Positions 35,615-44,917 of a stretch of DNA of 64,000 bases are shown here, piece by piece. Position numbers and translations under genes: made by a program. Below the pieces are notes generated by a model. That model ran no database searches. It was not told the origin of the DNA and saw nothing but the letters and a program-made list of their open reading frames with translations. Numbering within the stretch: position 1 is the stretch's first letter; every line of letters starts with the position of its first letter. The stretch spans positions 1 to 64,000 of the forward strand of contig NZ_JAKIUR010000004.1 of assembly GCF_021647475.1 (NCBI RefSeq), read 5' to 3'. Source of the stretch: Lutibacter sp. GTDB taxonomy: Bacteria; Bacteroidota; Bacteroidia; Flavobacteriales; Flavobacteriaceae.

Positions 35615-37153
35615 ATGACAATGACTCAATGGTTTATATTTTTCTTACTGATTCAAGTAATACACTTTTTAGGAACTTGGAAATTATATAAAAAAGCAGG
35701 CAGGAAATCGTGGGAAGCAATTATACCAATTTATAATGCTGTAGTTTTAATGCGTATTATAAACCGACCAGTTTGGTGGATATTTTTACTATTTATTCCT
35801 ATCATAAATTTATTGATGTTTCCTGTAGTTTGGGTAGAAACCAGTAGAAGTTTTGGTAAAAATAAAAGTATTGATACCATTTTGGCTATAGTTTTACTTG
35901 GTTTTTATAATTTCTATTTGAATTATTTTGCAAAAGTTTCTTACGTTGAAAATAGAAGTTTAAAAACAAGAACTGAATGGGGAGAATGGGTAAGTTCTAT
36001 TATTTTTGCTATTGTGGCTGCAACTTTAGTACACACTTATTTTATGCAACCTTATACTATTCCTACTTCCTCATTGGAAAAAACATTATTAGTAGGCGAC
36101 TTTTTATTTGTAAGTAAATTTCATTATGGTGCACGAACACCTATGACCGTTGTTGCTGCACCAATGGTACATGATACGTTGCCTTTGATAAAATTAAGAT
36201 CTTATTTAAAAAAACCTCAACTCCCTTATTTTAGATTACCAGGATTTGAGGATATTAAACGAAATGAAATTGTAGTATTTAATTGGCCAGCAGATACTGT
36301 TCGTTTTTTTAGAGATCATTCTAAAATTCATGTGGATAAACCTATTGATAAAAAATCGAATTATGTAAAACGATGTGTTGGTATTCCTGGTGATACCTTA
36401 GAAATTAAAAACGGCTATATTTTTATAAACGGTAAACAAACGGTATTACCTGATAGAGCCAAACCACAATATATTAATAAAGTGGTTACCGATGGACAAC
36501 AACTTAGTACTGCTACTTTAAAAAGATACAATGTTACTGAAGGTCGTAATTTTGGTAGCTATTATACACTTAATTTAACTGATAAAAATGCGAAAAGGTT
36601 AGCAAATAATCCTTTAATTAAAAGTGTAACAAAACAAATTACACCAAAAGGAACTTACGATAAATCTATTTTCCCTCACAGCCCATTATATCCTTGGTCT
36701 GTTGATAACTACGGACCAATTTATATTCCTGAGGCTGGAAAAACAGTTGCACTAAATTTAAAAACGCTACCTTTTTACAAACGAATTATTAAAGTTTATG
36801 AACACAATAATTTAACGGTCAATGGAAATAAAATTTATATTAACGGAAAGCTAGCAAATACCTACACCTTTAAACAAAATTATTACTGGATGATGGGTGA
36901 TAATCGTGATAATTCAGAAGATGCTCGTTATTGGGGTTATGTTCCGTATGATCATGTCGTTGGTAAACCTGTGTTTATTTGGTTTAGTTGGGATACTAAC
37001 GGTAAAGGTTTAGCTAATAAAATTAGATGGAAACGTGTTTTTACAACCGTTAATGGTAGTGGAGAACCTGTTTCTTATCTTTATCCATTTTTGGGAGTTT
37101 TGGCTCTTTGGTTTGGAATTAGTTATTATAGAAAACGCAAAAAATCAGCATAA
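35615..37153 (+). CDS. lepB: Signal peptidase I with extended N-terminal membrane region
   Basis: The 512-aa protein has residues about 1-110 forming three to four membrane helices that resemble DUF5684 (KAGRKSWEAIIPIYNAVVLM). A further helix (about 125-142) is followed by an S26 peptidase domain. The catalytic Ser153 lies in IPTSSLEKTLL (usual IPSGSMEPTL) and Lys252 in NYVKRCVGIPGD. The box E motif is MMGDNRDNSEDARYWG. The long insert between Lys and box E (about 275-415) is typical of Bacteroidota LepB. The enzyme removes signal peptides on the outer face of the inner membrane. A C-terminal hydrophobic helix ends the protein. Confidence 0.92.
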   Translation: MTMTQWFIFFLLIQVIHFLGTWKLYKKAGRKSWEAIIPIYNAVVLMRIINRPVWWIFLLFIPIINLLMFPVVWVETSRSFGKNKSIDTILAIVLLGFYNFYLNYFAKVSYVENRSLKTRTEWGEWVSSIIFAIVAATLVHTYFMQPYTIPTSSLEKTLLVGDFLFVSKFHYGARTPMTVVAAPMVHDTLPLIKLRSYLKKPQLPYFRLPGFEDIKRNEIVVFNWPADTVRFFRDHSKIHVDKPIDKKSNYVKRCVGIPGDTLEIKNGYIFINGKQTVLPDRAKPQYINKVVTDGQQLSTATLKRYNVTEGRNFGSYYTLNLTDKNAKRLANNPLIKSVTKQITPKGTYDKSIFPHSPLYPWSVDNYGPIYIPEAGKTVALNLKTLPFYKRIIKVYEHNNLTVNGNKIYINGKLANTYTFKQNYYWMMGDNRDNSEDARYWGYVPYDHVVGKPVFIWFSWDTNGKGLANKIRWKRVFTTVNGSGEPVSYLYPFLGVLALWFGISYYRKRKKSA

Positions 37154-37181
37154 TGTTTGTCATTTTTTAATATTATTTGAA

Positions 37182-37799
37182 ATGACCTTACTTCAACCAA
37201 CCTATTTTTCAACTATTGCACAATATGTAGCTATTGCTAAATCGAATAAAATAATTTTTGAAGTAGAAGATAATTGGCAAAAACAAACCTATAGAAATCG
37301 TTGCTATATTAATACTGCAAACGGAAAACAATTATTGAATGTTCCTATTCAGCATCAAAAAGGAATTAAGCAAAAAACAAAGGATATTAAAATAGATTAT
37401 AAAGATAATTGGCAAAAACAACACTTAAAAACCTTAAAAACAGCTTATAGTTCTTCTCCTTTTTTTGAGTTTTATATAGATGATTTGCTTCCTTTATTTG
37501 AGAAAAAAGTTTCATTTTTACTAGATTTGAATTTTAAATGTCACGAATTTATTATGGAAGCTTTGCAACTTGAAATTCCTTATAAAAAGACTAAAAAATT
37601 CAGCAAGGAAACAACCTCTATTTTAGACGTAAGGAATTTAGCTATAGATAAAAGCCATACTTTCTATAACTTAGAACGTTATATTCAAGTGTTTGAACAA
37701 AAAAATGGTTTTATTTCAAATTTAAGTATCTTAGATTTGTTATTTATGGAAGGTCCAAATACCTTAAATTATTTAGAAAAACAAAACTTAATATTATAA
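37182..37799 (+). CDS. WbqC family protein
   Basis: I use the ATG at 37182 (205 aa; MTLLQPTYFSTIAQYVAIAK). The frame is open upstream inside lepB, but the family begins at this 'LQPxYF' motif. Other family signatures are NRCYINTANGKQLLNVPIQ, DYKDNWQKQHLKTLKTAYSS and FFEFYIDDL. WbqC-like proteins are found in O-antigen and amino-sugar contexts; the exact reaction is not established. It lies 28 bp after lepB and 3 bp before the DUF6122 gene. Confidence 0.85.
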   Translation: MTLLQPTYFSTIAQYVAIAKSNKIIFEVEDNWQKQTYRNRCYINTANGKQLLNVPIQHQKGIKQKTKDIKIDYKDNWQKQHLKTLKTAYSSSPFFEFYIDDLLPLFEKKVSFLLDLNFKCHEFIMEALQLEIPYKKTKKFSKETTSILDVRNLAIDKSHTFYNLERYIQVFEQKNGFISNLSILDLLFMEGPNTLNYLEKQNLIL

Positions 37800-37802
37800 T
37801 TT

Positions 37803-38120
37803 TTGGAATATATTAGATTTATAACGCATTACGGAATGCATTTTTTAGTTCCAGGAATTATTGCCTATGTATTTTATAAATCGCAATGGAAAAAAGTTTG
37901 GCTTATATTTATACTAACCATGTTTGTTGATGTAGATCATTTATTTGCCATACCCATTTTTAATCCAAATCGTTGTAGTATTAATTTTCATCCATTACAT
38001 ACTTATTATGCAATATTGGTGTATTTTTTATTATTAATTCCTAAAAAAACAAGAATTATTGCCATAGCATTATTGTTTCACATGTTTACCGATGCAATAG
38101 ACTGCTTATGGATTTCTTAA
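37803..38120 (+). CDS. DUF6122 family membrane protein
   Basis: The 105-aa protein starts at a TTG (37803); this start keeps the conserved 'ITHYGMHFLVPGIIAYVFY' opening, while the first ATG (codon 12) would cut it. It has three membrane helices and histidine/aspartate motifs in or near them (FVDVDHLFAIP, FNPNRCSINFHPLHTYYA, HMFTDAIDCLW), a pattern reminiscent of membrane metal-dependent hydrolases. Function is unknown. Its 3' end overlaps the convergent small membrane protein gene by 4 bp. Confidence 0.75.
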   Translation: MEYIRFITHYGMHFLVPGIIAYVFYKSQWKKVWLIFILTMFVDVDHLFAIPIFNPNRCSINFHPLHTYYAILVYFLLLIPKKTRIIAIALLFHMFTDAIDCLWIS

Positions 38121-38284
38121 CTTTTAAAACTATTAAAAACCCAAGCAATAATAAAAAATCCTACGCCTGTAATAATTGGAGGTAATATAACTTTTGGAGC
38201 GTAGAAACCTCCAATATAAATCATAGCAACACCCAAAATTATTAGTAACACTGCTGAAATAGCAAATACTTTATTTTTATCCAT
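38117..38284 (-). CDS. Small two-helix membrane protein, divergent CAL67264-type paralogue
   Basis: This 55-aa open frame (start MDKNKVFAISAVLLIILGVA) encodes two hydrophobic helices separated by a short loop and ends AWVFNSFKS. The sequence parallels the 58-aa CAL67264-type protein at 40111-40287 (MNKNTVLG...AWVFNALKGRV) along its length, so it is probably a diverged duplicate. It lies downstream of ettA on the same strand (60 bp). Function unknown; the length, hydrophobic pattern and paralogy make it likely to be real. Confidence 0.65.
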   Translation of the reverse strand: MDKNKVFAISAVLLIILGVAMIYIGGFYAPKVILPPIITGVGFFIIAWVFNSFKS

Positions 38285-38344
38285 CGTTAAAAAATTTAAA
38301 ATGATATTTTTCTAAAATTAGGTTAACTACTCGAAATAAAAAAG

Positions 38345-40036
38345 TTAACGAATTAGTTTTTTATATTTAATCCTCTTCGGAATTAAATCACCTCCCAAAC
38401 GTTTCTTTTTATTTTCTTCATATTCAGAAAAAGAACCTTCAAAGAAATAGACTTCTGAATTTCCTTCAAAAGCTAAAATATGTGTACAAATCCGATCTAA
38501 AAACCATCTATCGTGGCTTATAACTACCGCACAACCCGCAAAGTTTTCTAATCCTTCTTCTAACGCTCGTAACGTATTAATATCTAAATCATTAGTTGGT
38601 TCATCTAATAATAAAATATTTCCTTCTTCACGCAAAGTCATTGCTAAATGTAATCTATTTCGCTCTCCACCAGATAAAGCACTTACTTTTTTATTTTGCT
38701 CACTTCCTGAGAAATTAAAACGACTTAAATACGCTCTCGAATTAACTTGTTTACCACCCATTAAAATCAGTTCTTGCTCATCAGAAAAATTTTGCCAAAT
38801 AGATTTTTCAGGATCAATATTAGAGTGACGTTGATCTACATAGGCAATTTTAGCGGTGTCTCCTACTTTAAATTCTCCCTTATCGGAGGTTTCTTCACCC
38901 ATTATCATTTTAAAAATAGTAGTTTTTCCAGCACCATTTGGACCAATAACTCCAACTATACCAGCTTGAGGTAATTTAAATTCTAAATTTTCATATAATA
39001 ATTTATCTCCAAAGGCCTTAGAAACGCCTTTAGCTTCAATCACATTAGTTCCTAATCGAGGTCCATTTGGAATATAAATTTCCAGCTTTTCATCTAATTT
39101 ATTTTGATCTTGGCTCATTAATTTATCATAATTTGCCAAACGTGCTTTAGATTTTGCATGCCTTCCTTTTGGTGCCATTTTAACCCATTCCAATTCTCGT
39201 TCTAACGTTTTTTGACGTTTAGATGCTTGTTTGGATTCTTTAGCCATTCTTTCCGATTTTTGAGCTAACCAAGAGGAATAATTTCCTTTCCAAGGAATAC
39301 CCTCACCTCTATCCAACTCTAAAATCCAACCTGCAACATTATCTAAAAAATACCTATCGTGCGTTACGGCAATTACCGTTCCTTTATATTGTTGTAAATG
39401 ATGTTCCAACCAATGTACAGATTCGGCATCTAAATGGTTGGTGGGTTCATCTAATAATAAAACATCAGGTTCTTGTAGTAATAATCTACACAAAGCAACT
39501 CTTCTACGTTCACCTCCTGACAAGTTTTTAATAGGTGTATCGCCAGCCGGAGTTCGTAAAGCATCCATGGCTATTTCTAATTTAGTGTCTAATTCCCAAG
39601 CATTGGAAGCATCAATTTTATCTTGTAATTCTGCCTGACGAGCCATTAACTTATCCATTTTATCTGCATCAGAATATACTTCTTCCAATCCAAACTGATC
39701 ATTAATTTTGTGGTACTCTTCTAAAACGTTAACAATTTCTGAAACGCCTTCTTTTACAATATCTAAAACTGTTTTGTCATCGTCTAATTGTGGTTCTTGC
39801 GATAAATAACCAACTGAATATCCGGGAGAAAAAACCACATCACCTTGATAATTTTTTTCTAAACCAGCAATTATTTTTAGCAAGGTAGATTTACCAGAAC
39901 CGTTAAGCCCCAAAATACCTATTTTAGCTCCGTAGAAAAAGCTTAAATAAATATTTTTTAAAACTTGTTTATTTGCACTTTGATAAGTTTTACTTACCCC
40001 AGACATTGAAAAAATTACTTTATTATCGTCAGCCAT
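38345..40036 (-). CDS. ettA: Energy-dependent translational throttle protein (ABC-F ATPase)
   Basis: The 563-aa soluble ABC-F protein has two ATPase domains (Walker A GLNGSGKST and GPNGAGKTT; signatures LSGGERRRVAL and LSGGERNRLHL; Walker B DVLLLDEPTNHLD and NILLLDEPTNDLD) joined by a charged linker containing SKRQKTLERELEWV and GRHAKSKARL. The length, N-terminus (VIFSMSGVSKTY) and arm insert match EttA, which binds the ribosomal E site and gates the first peptide bond according to ATP/ADP ratio. It is flanked on both sides by small CAL67264-type membrane protein genes. Confidence 0.93.
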   Translation of the reverse strand: MADDNKVIFSMSGVSKTYQSANKQVLKNIYLSFFYGAKIGILGLNGSGKSTLLKIIAGLEKNYQGDVVFSPGYSVGYLSQEPQLDDDKTVLDIVKEGVSEIVNVLEEYHKINDQFGLEEVYSDADKMDKLMARQAELQDKIDASNAWELDTKLEIAMDALRTPAGDTPIKNLSGGERRRVALCRLLLQEPDVLLLDEPTNHLDAESVHWLEHHLQQYKGTVIAVTHDRYFLDNVAGWILELDRGEGIPWKGNYSSWLAQKSERMAKESKQASKRQKTLERELEWVKMAPKGRHAKSKARLANYDKLMSQDQNKLDEKLEIYIPNGPRLGTNVIEAKGVSKAFGDKLLYENLEFKLPQAGIVGVIGPNGAGKTTIFKMIMGEETSDKGEFKVGDTAKIAYVDQRHSNIDPEKSIWQNFSDEQELILMGGKQVNSRAYLSRFNFSGSEQNKKVSALSGGERNRLHLAMTLREEGNILLLDEPTNDLDINTLRALEEGLENFAGCAVVISHDRWFLDRICTHILAFEGNSEVYFFEGSFSEYEENKKKRLGGDLIPKRIKYKKLIR

Positions 40037-40110
40037 TGTAAACTTTTAATAGTTATAAAAAGAAAAGAGTTAAAATTTGTAGATGCAAAAAATGTAGTAT
40101 TTAATATAAC

Positions 40111-40287
40111 TTAAACCCTTCCTTTTAAAGCATTAAATACCCAAGCAACAGCGAAAAATCCAACTCCAACAGCAGCAAATCCCCATCCGGCAACATCATC
40201 ATATCTAAAAGCGCCTAATGCAATTAATCCTAATCCTACAAAAATCATAATTAATGTTGCGTATCCTAAAACTGTATTTTTATTCAT
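40111..40287 (-). CDS. CAL67264-family small membrane protein
   Basis: This 58-aa frame encodes a protein beginning MNKNTVLGYATLIMIFVGLG, with two transmembrane helices, the loop AFRYDDVAGWG and the end AWVFNALKGRV. It matches a small membrane family annotated as CAL67264 in flavobacteria, commonly adjacent to ettA. Function is unknown. It is encoded 74 bp upstream of ettA on the same strand. Confidence 0.75.
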   Translation of the reverse strand: MNKNTVLGYATLIMIFVGLGLIALGAFRYDDVAGWGFAAVGVGFFAVAWVFNALKGRV

Positions 40288-40357
40288 TTAACTAGTTATT
40301 TGATTGTTTTAATTTTAAACAGGATACAAATATCGTAATTTTTTACGGGAGTACATA

Positions 40358-40384
40358 AGAAAACACACTTTTAGAAGTGTGTTT
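40358..40384 (-). terminator. Terminator-like hairpin after the marR gene
   Basis: A perfect 10-bp stem (AAACACACTT at 40361-40370, AAGTGTGTTT at 40375-40384) with a 4-nt loop lies between the MarR gene and the small membrane protein gene, both on the minus strand. Read on that strand it ends in TTTTCTT, a short U-rich tail. Confidence 0.65.
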
Positions 40385-40462
40385 ATTGCTAATTTTATTT
40401 TAATTTTTTGTTAAAATTTTGTAAGAACTTCAATAAAAATAATTCAGAATTTGTTTAACCAC

Positions 40463-40900
40463 TTATCTTATTTTATCTAGAATTTCATTTAAAATTTTTG
40501 CTTCTTTTTCAGTTATAGCATCCATTTGATTATCAAACTCTTTAATGTTAATTTGATTCAATAATTCCAATCCTTTTTCAGTAATTTTAACATAAACTAT
40601 TCTTCTATCTTTTTCACAACGAGCTCTTTCAATCAATTTTTTATCACATAATTTATCCATTAATCGCGTTGTATTTGGCGATTTTTGAATCATTCTGTCT
40701 TTAACTGTATTTACCGTAATTTTCTCATCTGCACCTCTTAAAATTCGTAAAATATTGTATTGCTGTACTGAAATTTGAAAAGGTTTTAATAAATTATTTC
40801 CAATAGTATCCAGCCAATTAGCCGTATATTTAATATTAATTAACGCTTTAACTCGCTCATTAGGAAACTTAGAATTAATATCTTTAGAAATATTCCCCAT
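40463..40900 (-). CDS. MarR family transcriptional regulator
   Basis: The 145-aa protein has a MarR winged helix (KITVNTVKDRMIQKSPNTTRLMDKL in part: SPNTTRLMDKLCDKKLIERA, then wing CEKDRRIVYVKITEKG). It follows the flavin-reductase gene by 1 nt on the same strand, so it probably regulates that gene and itself in response to a redox-active or aromatic compound; this is an inference from linkage. Members of this group are linked to FMN reductases in other flavobacteria. Confidence 0.85.
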   Translation of the reverse strand: MGNISKDINSKFPNERVKALINIKYTANWLDTIGNNLLKPFQISVQQYNILRILRGADEKITVNTVKDRMIQKSPNTTRLMDKLCDKKLIERARCEKDRRIVYVKITEKGLELLNQINIKEFDNQMDAITEKEAKILNEILDKIR

Positions 40901-40901
40901 T

Positions 40902-41432
40902 TTATAACGCTTTTTCTAAATCACTTACCAAATTCAAAAGTTTAGATTTTAATTGAGAATTAACTATTTTACCATTGATAAAATTATCATTAAAAGATGG
41001 AAATGCTAAGCTACCAACAATATTTCCTCCCATATATGGAAATCTACCTAAAGCAGCATCTAGCACTGTTTGTCCGCCTCGTTCACCAGGTGAAGTACTT
41101 AATAAAAGCATTGGTTTATTTCTCCAAACCTTACCATTTATTCTAGAAAGCCAATCAAAAGCATTTTTAAAAGCTGCGGAATAAGTTCCGTTATGCTCCG
41201 CTAAGGAAATTACAAATCCATCTGCTTTTTCAAAAATATTATTTAATTCTTTTGCAGCTTCAGCTATTCCAAATTCACTTTCAATATCTACTGAAAATAA
41301 AGGTAAATTAAAATCATTTAAATCAATTTTAATAAGTTCGACTCCTTTTATTAAGCTTCCTGTGTACTCCGCCAATGTTTTGTTGATTGAAGTTTTACTA
41401 TTGCTACCTCCAAGTGTTATAATTTTTTTCAT
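40902..41432 (-). CDS. NADPH-dependent FMN reductase family protein
   Basis: The 176-aa flavodoxin-fold protein has the family phosphate-binding start IITLGGSNSKTSINKTLAEY and the segment AEHNGTYSAAFKNAFDWLSR with later STSPGERGGQTVL. Such enzymes reduce FMN, quinones or azo/nitro compounds. The substrate is undefined. It is the first gene of a two-gene unit with the MarR gene and is divergent from the carboxylase gene. Confidence 0.85.
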   Translation of the reverse strand: MKKIITLGGSNSKTSINKTLAEYTGSLIKGVELIKIDLNDFNLPLFSVDIESEFGIAEAAKELNNIFEKADGFVISLAEHNGTYSAAFKNAFDWLSRINGKVWRNKPMLLLSTSPGERGGQTVLDAALGRFPYMGGNIVGSLAFPSFNDNFINGKIVNSQLKSKLLNLVSDLEKAL

Positions 41433-41564
41433 TTTTTTAGTTTAAATTAGATTACAAATATACAAAAATTATTCAATAATTACCTAGGTATTTATTTCCA
41501 CGATATTTATTAAAGAAAATTCATATTCATTTTGTACTTTAGCATCACTAAATACATTATTTAT

Positions 41565-43193
41565 ATGAATTTAAACTTCAATAAAAACGAAGATTTTAAT
41601 AAACTACAATCCACCGAATTAAAGAAAAAACTTTTAAAAGTTTATAAAGGTGGCGGAAAAGATAAAATAGAAAAACATAAAGCCAAGGGAAAATTAACTG
41701 CACGTGAACGAATAAATTATTTATTTGACAAAAACAGTAATTCCATAGAAATTGGAGCTTTAGCTGGAGACCAAATGTATCAAGAACACGGTGGATGCCC
41801 TTCTGGTGGTGTAATTGTTAAAATTGGGTATATTCAAAACAAACAATGTATAGTAGTGGCAAACGATGCTACGGTAAAAGCTGGAGCCTGGTTTCCTATT
41901 ACTGGAAAAAAGAATTTAAGAGCTCAAGAAATTGCCATTGAAAATAAAATTCCTATCATTTATTTAGTAGATAGTGCAGGTGTTTATTTGCCAATGCAAG
42001 ATGAAATTTTTCCTGATAAAGAACATTTTGGACGAATTTTTAGAAATAATGCTATTATGAGTAGTATGGGAATTACTCAAATTTCAGCAGTTATGGGAAG
42101 TTGTGTAGCAGGCGGAGCTTATTTACCAATTATGAGTGATGAAGCTTTGATTGTTGACAAAACAGGAAGTATTTTTTTAGCAGGAAGCTATTTGGTAAAG
42201 GCTGCTATAGGAGAAAATATTGATAATGAAACCTTAGGTGGAGCAACAACTCATTGTGAAATTAGTGGAGTTACTGATTATAAATCTAAAGATGATTATG
42301 ATGCTTTAGATAAAATTAAAAATATAGTTAATAAAATTGGTGATTATAATAAAGCTGGTTTTAATAGAATTCAAGCTAAAAAGCCTACTGAAAAAGAAGA
42401 TGATATCTTTGGAATTTTACCAATTTCTAGAACCGATCAATATGATATGCACGAAATTATTAAGCGTATTGTAGATAATTCAGAATTAGAAGAATATAAA
42501 AAAGAGTATGGTAAAACTATTATTTGTGGCTATGCCAGAATTGATGGGTGGGCTGTTGGAATTGTAGCTAACCAACGAAAAGTAGTTAAAAATGCAAATA
42601 AAGAAATGCAATTTGGTGGCGTTATTTATTCAGATTCTGCAGATAAAGCTACTCGATTTATAGCTAATTGTAATCAGAAAAAAATTCCGTTAGTATTTTT
42701 ACAAGATGTTACCGGATTTATGGTTGGAAGCAAAAGTGAACACGGTGGTATTATTAAAGATGGTGCAAAAATGGTAAATGCAGTTAGCAATTCGGTAGTG
42801 CCAAAATTTACGGTTATTATAGGAAACTCTTATGGTGCAGGAAATTATGCAATGTGTGGTAAAGCCTATGACCCAAGGTTAATTGTGGCTTGGCCTTCTG
42901 CCAGACTTGCTGTTATGGGCGGTGAACAGGCAGCGAAAGTTTTATTACAAATTGAAACAGCTTCCTTAAAAAAACAAGGAGTTAAAATCTCAGCAAAAAA
43001 AGAAAAAGAAATTTTAGATTCAATTAAACAACGATATGATACACAAACTTCTCCATATTATGCTGCAGCACGTTTATGGACCGATGCAGTTATAAATCCG
43101 TTAAATACCAGAAAATGGATTAGTATGGGAATTGAAGCTGCCAACCACGCTCCTATTGAAAAACAATTTAACTTAGGAATAATTCAAGTTTAA
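41565..43193 (+). CDS. Acyl-CoA carboxylase beta (carboxyltransferase) subunit
   Basis: I use the ATG at 41565 (542 aa; MNLNFNKNEDFNKLQ), because a TACTTTAG promoter-like element at 41535-41542 precedes it; an upstream in-frame ATG would add 11 residues. Crotonase-type carboxyltransferase motifs are LTARERINYLFD, MYQEHGGCPSGGVI, MGSCVAGGAYLPIMSDEAL and FLQDVTGFMVGSKSEHGGII. It most resembles methylcrotonoyl-CoA carboxylase beta. The biotin-carboxylase partner is not encoded nearby, so the exact acyl-CoA (methylcrotonyl, propionyl or geranyl) is uncertain. Confidence 0.85.
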   Translation: MNLNFNKNEDFNKLQSTELKKKLLKVYKGGGKDKIEKHKAKGKLTARERINYLFDKNSNSIEIGALAGDQMYQEHGGCPSGGVIVKIGYIQNKQCIVVANDATVKAGAWFPITGKKNLRAQEIAIENKIPIIYLVDSAGVYLPMQDEIFPDKEHFGRIFRNNAIMSSMGITQISAVMGSCVAGGAYLPIMSDEALIVDKTGSIFLAGSYLVKAAIGENIDNETLGGATTHCEISGVTDYKSKDDYDALDKIKNIVNKIGDYNKAGFNRIQAKKPTEKEDDIFGILPISRTDQYDMHEIIKRIVDNSELEEYKKEYGKTIICGYARIDGWAVGIVANQRKVVKNANKEMQFGGVIYSDSADKATRFIANCNQKKIPLVFLQDVTGFMVGSKSEHGGIIKDGAKMVNAVSNSVVPKFTVIIGNSYGAGNYAMCGKAYDPRLIVAWPSARLAVMGGEQAAKVLLQIETASLKKQGVKISAKKEKEILDSIKQRYDTQTSPYYAAARLWTDAVINPLNTRKWISMGIEAANHAPIEKQFNLGIIQV

Positions 43194-43212
43194 AAATTTA
43201 TTTTTAACTCCT

Positions 43213-44634
43213 GTGAAAAATAAAATTAATTTAACTGAAGGATCCATCTTAAAATCGATAATTGCATTATCTGTTCCTATAGTTTTTGCTAATTTTTTAC
43301 AAACTGCTTATCAATTAACAGATACCTTTTGGGTTGGAAGACTGGGAACTAGTGCTATTGCAGCGGTTTCAATTAGTTTTCCAATCATTTTTTTTATGGT
43401 TTCATTAGGAGGAGGTTTAGCTATGGCAGGAACTATTCTTGTTTCTCAATATAAGGGAAAAGGAGATCAAAAGGCTATTAATCACATTACTTCCCAAACA
43501 TTATTATTGGTTATTCTTATTTCTATTATTCTAGCAGCTATTGGATATTTTTCATCTTCGCATATTATCCGTTTAATGGGTACAGAAAAAGATGTTTTTT
43601 TAAGTGCCGTATCATATATGAAGATTTCATTTTTAGGAATGGTATTTATGTTTACCTATATGGTTTTCCAATCACTGATGAGAGGTGTTGGTAATGTTAA
43701 AACACCTGCATTAATTGTTTTGGGGACTGTTTTACTAAATCTTTTTCTTGACCCTTTATTTATTTTTGGCTACCGTTTTATTCCAGCTTATGGAGTTACT
43801 GGAGCAGCTATTGCTACAATTTCTACACAAGGAATTTCTGCTATTATTGGTATATTTATTCTACTAAAAGGAAAACGACAAATAAAACTTTATCCAAATG
43901 ATTTAAAACCTGACTTTCCTTTATTAAAAAAAATGTTTAAACTAGGTTTTCCTACTTCAATAGAACAATCTACAAGAGCATTAGGTATAACAGGAATGAC
44001 TTTTTTGGTTGCTCAATTTGGAACACTTACCATTGCTGCTTTTGGTATTGGCAGCCGAATATTAAGTTTTATTATAATTCCCGCCATTGGATTATCAATG
44101 GCCACCTCTACATTAGTTGGTCAAAATTTGGGTGCAGGCAAAACAATTAGGGCTGAAAAAATTGTAAAACTAAGTTCTTTAGCTGGCTTTATTTTTTTAA
44201 CCATTATTGGAATTATCACCTTTATATTTGCAAAAGAAATTGCTACAATATTTATTCCAGGAGAACTAGAAACAATTAAATCTAGTACTTTATTCATTAA
44301 AATAATGTCCTTAACTTTTGGGTTTATTGGAATACAAATGGCTTTAAACGGAGCTTTTAGAGGCTCTGGAAACACTATGATTTCAATGGTATTATCAATT
44401 ATTTCATTATGGATTTTAAGAATTCCACTGGCTTATATTCTTTCAAAATACACCGATTTTAAAACTGTTGGCTTATGGTTAGCTTTTCCTATTTCAAATA
44501 TAATTGCAGCAATTATAACTATAATTTGGTTTGCCAAAGGAACTTGGAAAAAGAAAAAAATTACAGAAGAAATAAAACTTAAAAGAGATACAACTAAAGA
44601 AACCATTATTGAAGAAGGATTAAACTCATTATAA
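43213..44634 (+). CDS. MATE family efflux transporter
   Basis: The 473-aa protein begins at GTG (43213) and has twelve membrane helices in two related halves (VFANFLQTAYQLTDTFWVGRLGTSA; LFLDPLFIFGYRFIPAYGVTGAAIAT; LGFPTSIEQSTRALGI). The duplicated pattern and motifs are those of MATE exporters, which eject cationic compounds in exchange for Na+ or H+. It follows the carboxylase gene by 19 bp. A family A repeat lies directly downstream. Confidence 0.9.
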   Translation: MKNKINLTEGSILKSIIALSVPIVFANFLQTAYQLTDTFWVGRLGTSAIAAVSISFPIIFFMVSLGGGLAMAGTILVSQYKGKGDQKAINHITSQTLLLVILISIILAAIGYFSSSHIIRLMGTEKDVFLSAVSYMKISFLGMVFMFTYMVFQSLMRGVGNVKTPALIVLGTVLLNLFLDPLFIFGYRFIPAYGVTGAAIATISTQGISAIIGIFILLKGKRQIKLYPNDLKPDFPLLKKMFKLGFPTSIEQSTRALGITGMTFLVAQFGTLTIAAFGIGSRILSFIIIPAIGLSMATSTLVGQNLGAGKTIRAEKIVKLSSLAGFIFLTIIGIITFIFAKEIATIFIPGELETIKSSTLFIKIMSLTFGFIGIQMALNGAFRGSGNTMISMVLSIISLWILRIPLAYILSKYTDFKTVGLWLAFPISNIIAAIITIIWFAKGTWKKKKITEEIKLKRDTTKETIIEEGLNSL

Positions 44635-44657
44635 TATTAAATATTATTTTATCTGAT

Positions 44658-44837
44658 TGTCCGTAATCTTACATAACGTTCGTCACCCTGAACCTGCCAG
44701 TAGCAGGGGGACTTGTTTCAGGGTCGTATTCAATAAAACACTGATTATCAAACGGAAATGAGATGCTGAAACGAGCCTGCCTTGCCGACAGGCAGGTTCA
44801 GCATGACGTTGTTTTTTATTATTACTAATTACGGACA
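44658..44837. repeat. Interspersed palindromic repeat, family A copy 2 (long form)
   Basis: Outer arms TGTCCGTAAT (44658-44667) and ATTACGGACA (44828-44837) are a perfect 10-bp inverted repeat. Inside, the core runs from CGTCACCCTGAA (44681) to CATGACG (44808). It is longer than copy 1 because both half-hairpins carry GC-rich extra hairpin sequence (a CTGCCAGTAGCAGG stretch, and GCCTGCC...GGCAGG). It fills the gap between the MATE and MFS genes. Confidence 0.85.
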
Positions 44838-44917
44838 TACAATTATTTTAAAAATGAGTAGAAAAATTATAAACTGTATTTCAATATTAAGATTTTACTA
44901 CATTAAAAATCAAATGT

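Noticed and set aside
37035..37181. Upstream extension of the WbqC reading frame inside lepB.
   Set aside because: The family starts at MTLLQPTYF; the 49-codon extension overlaps conserved LepB C-terminal sequence in another frame.
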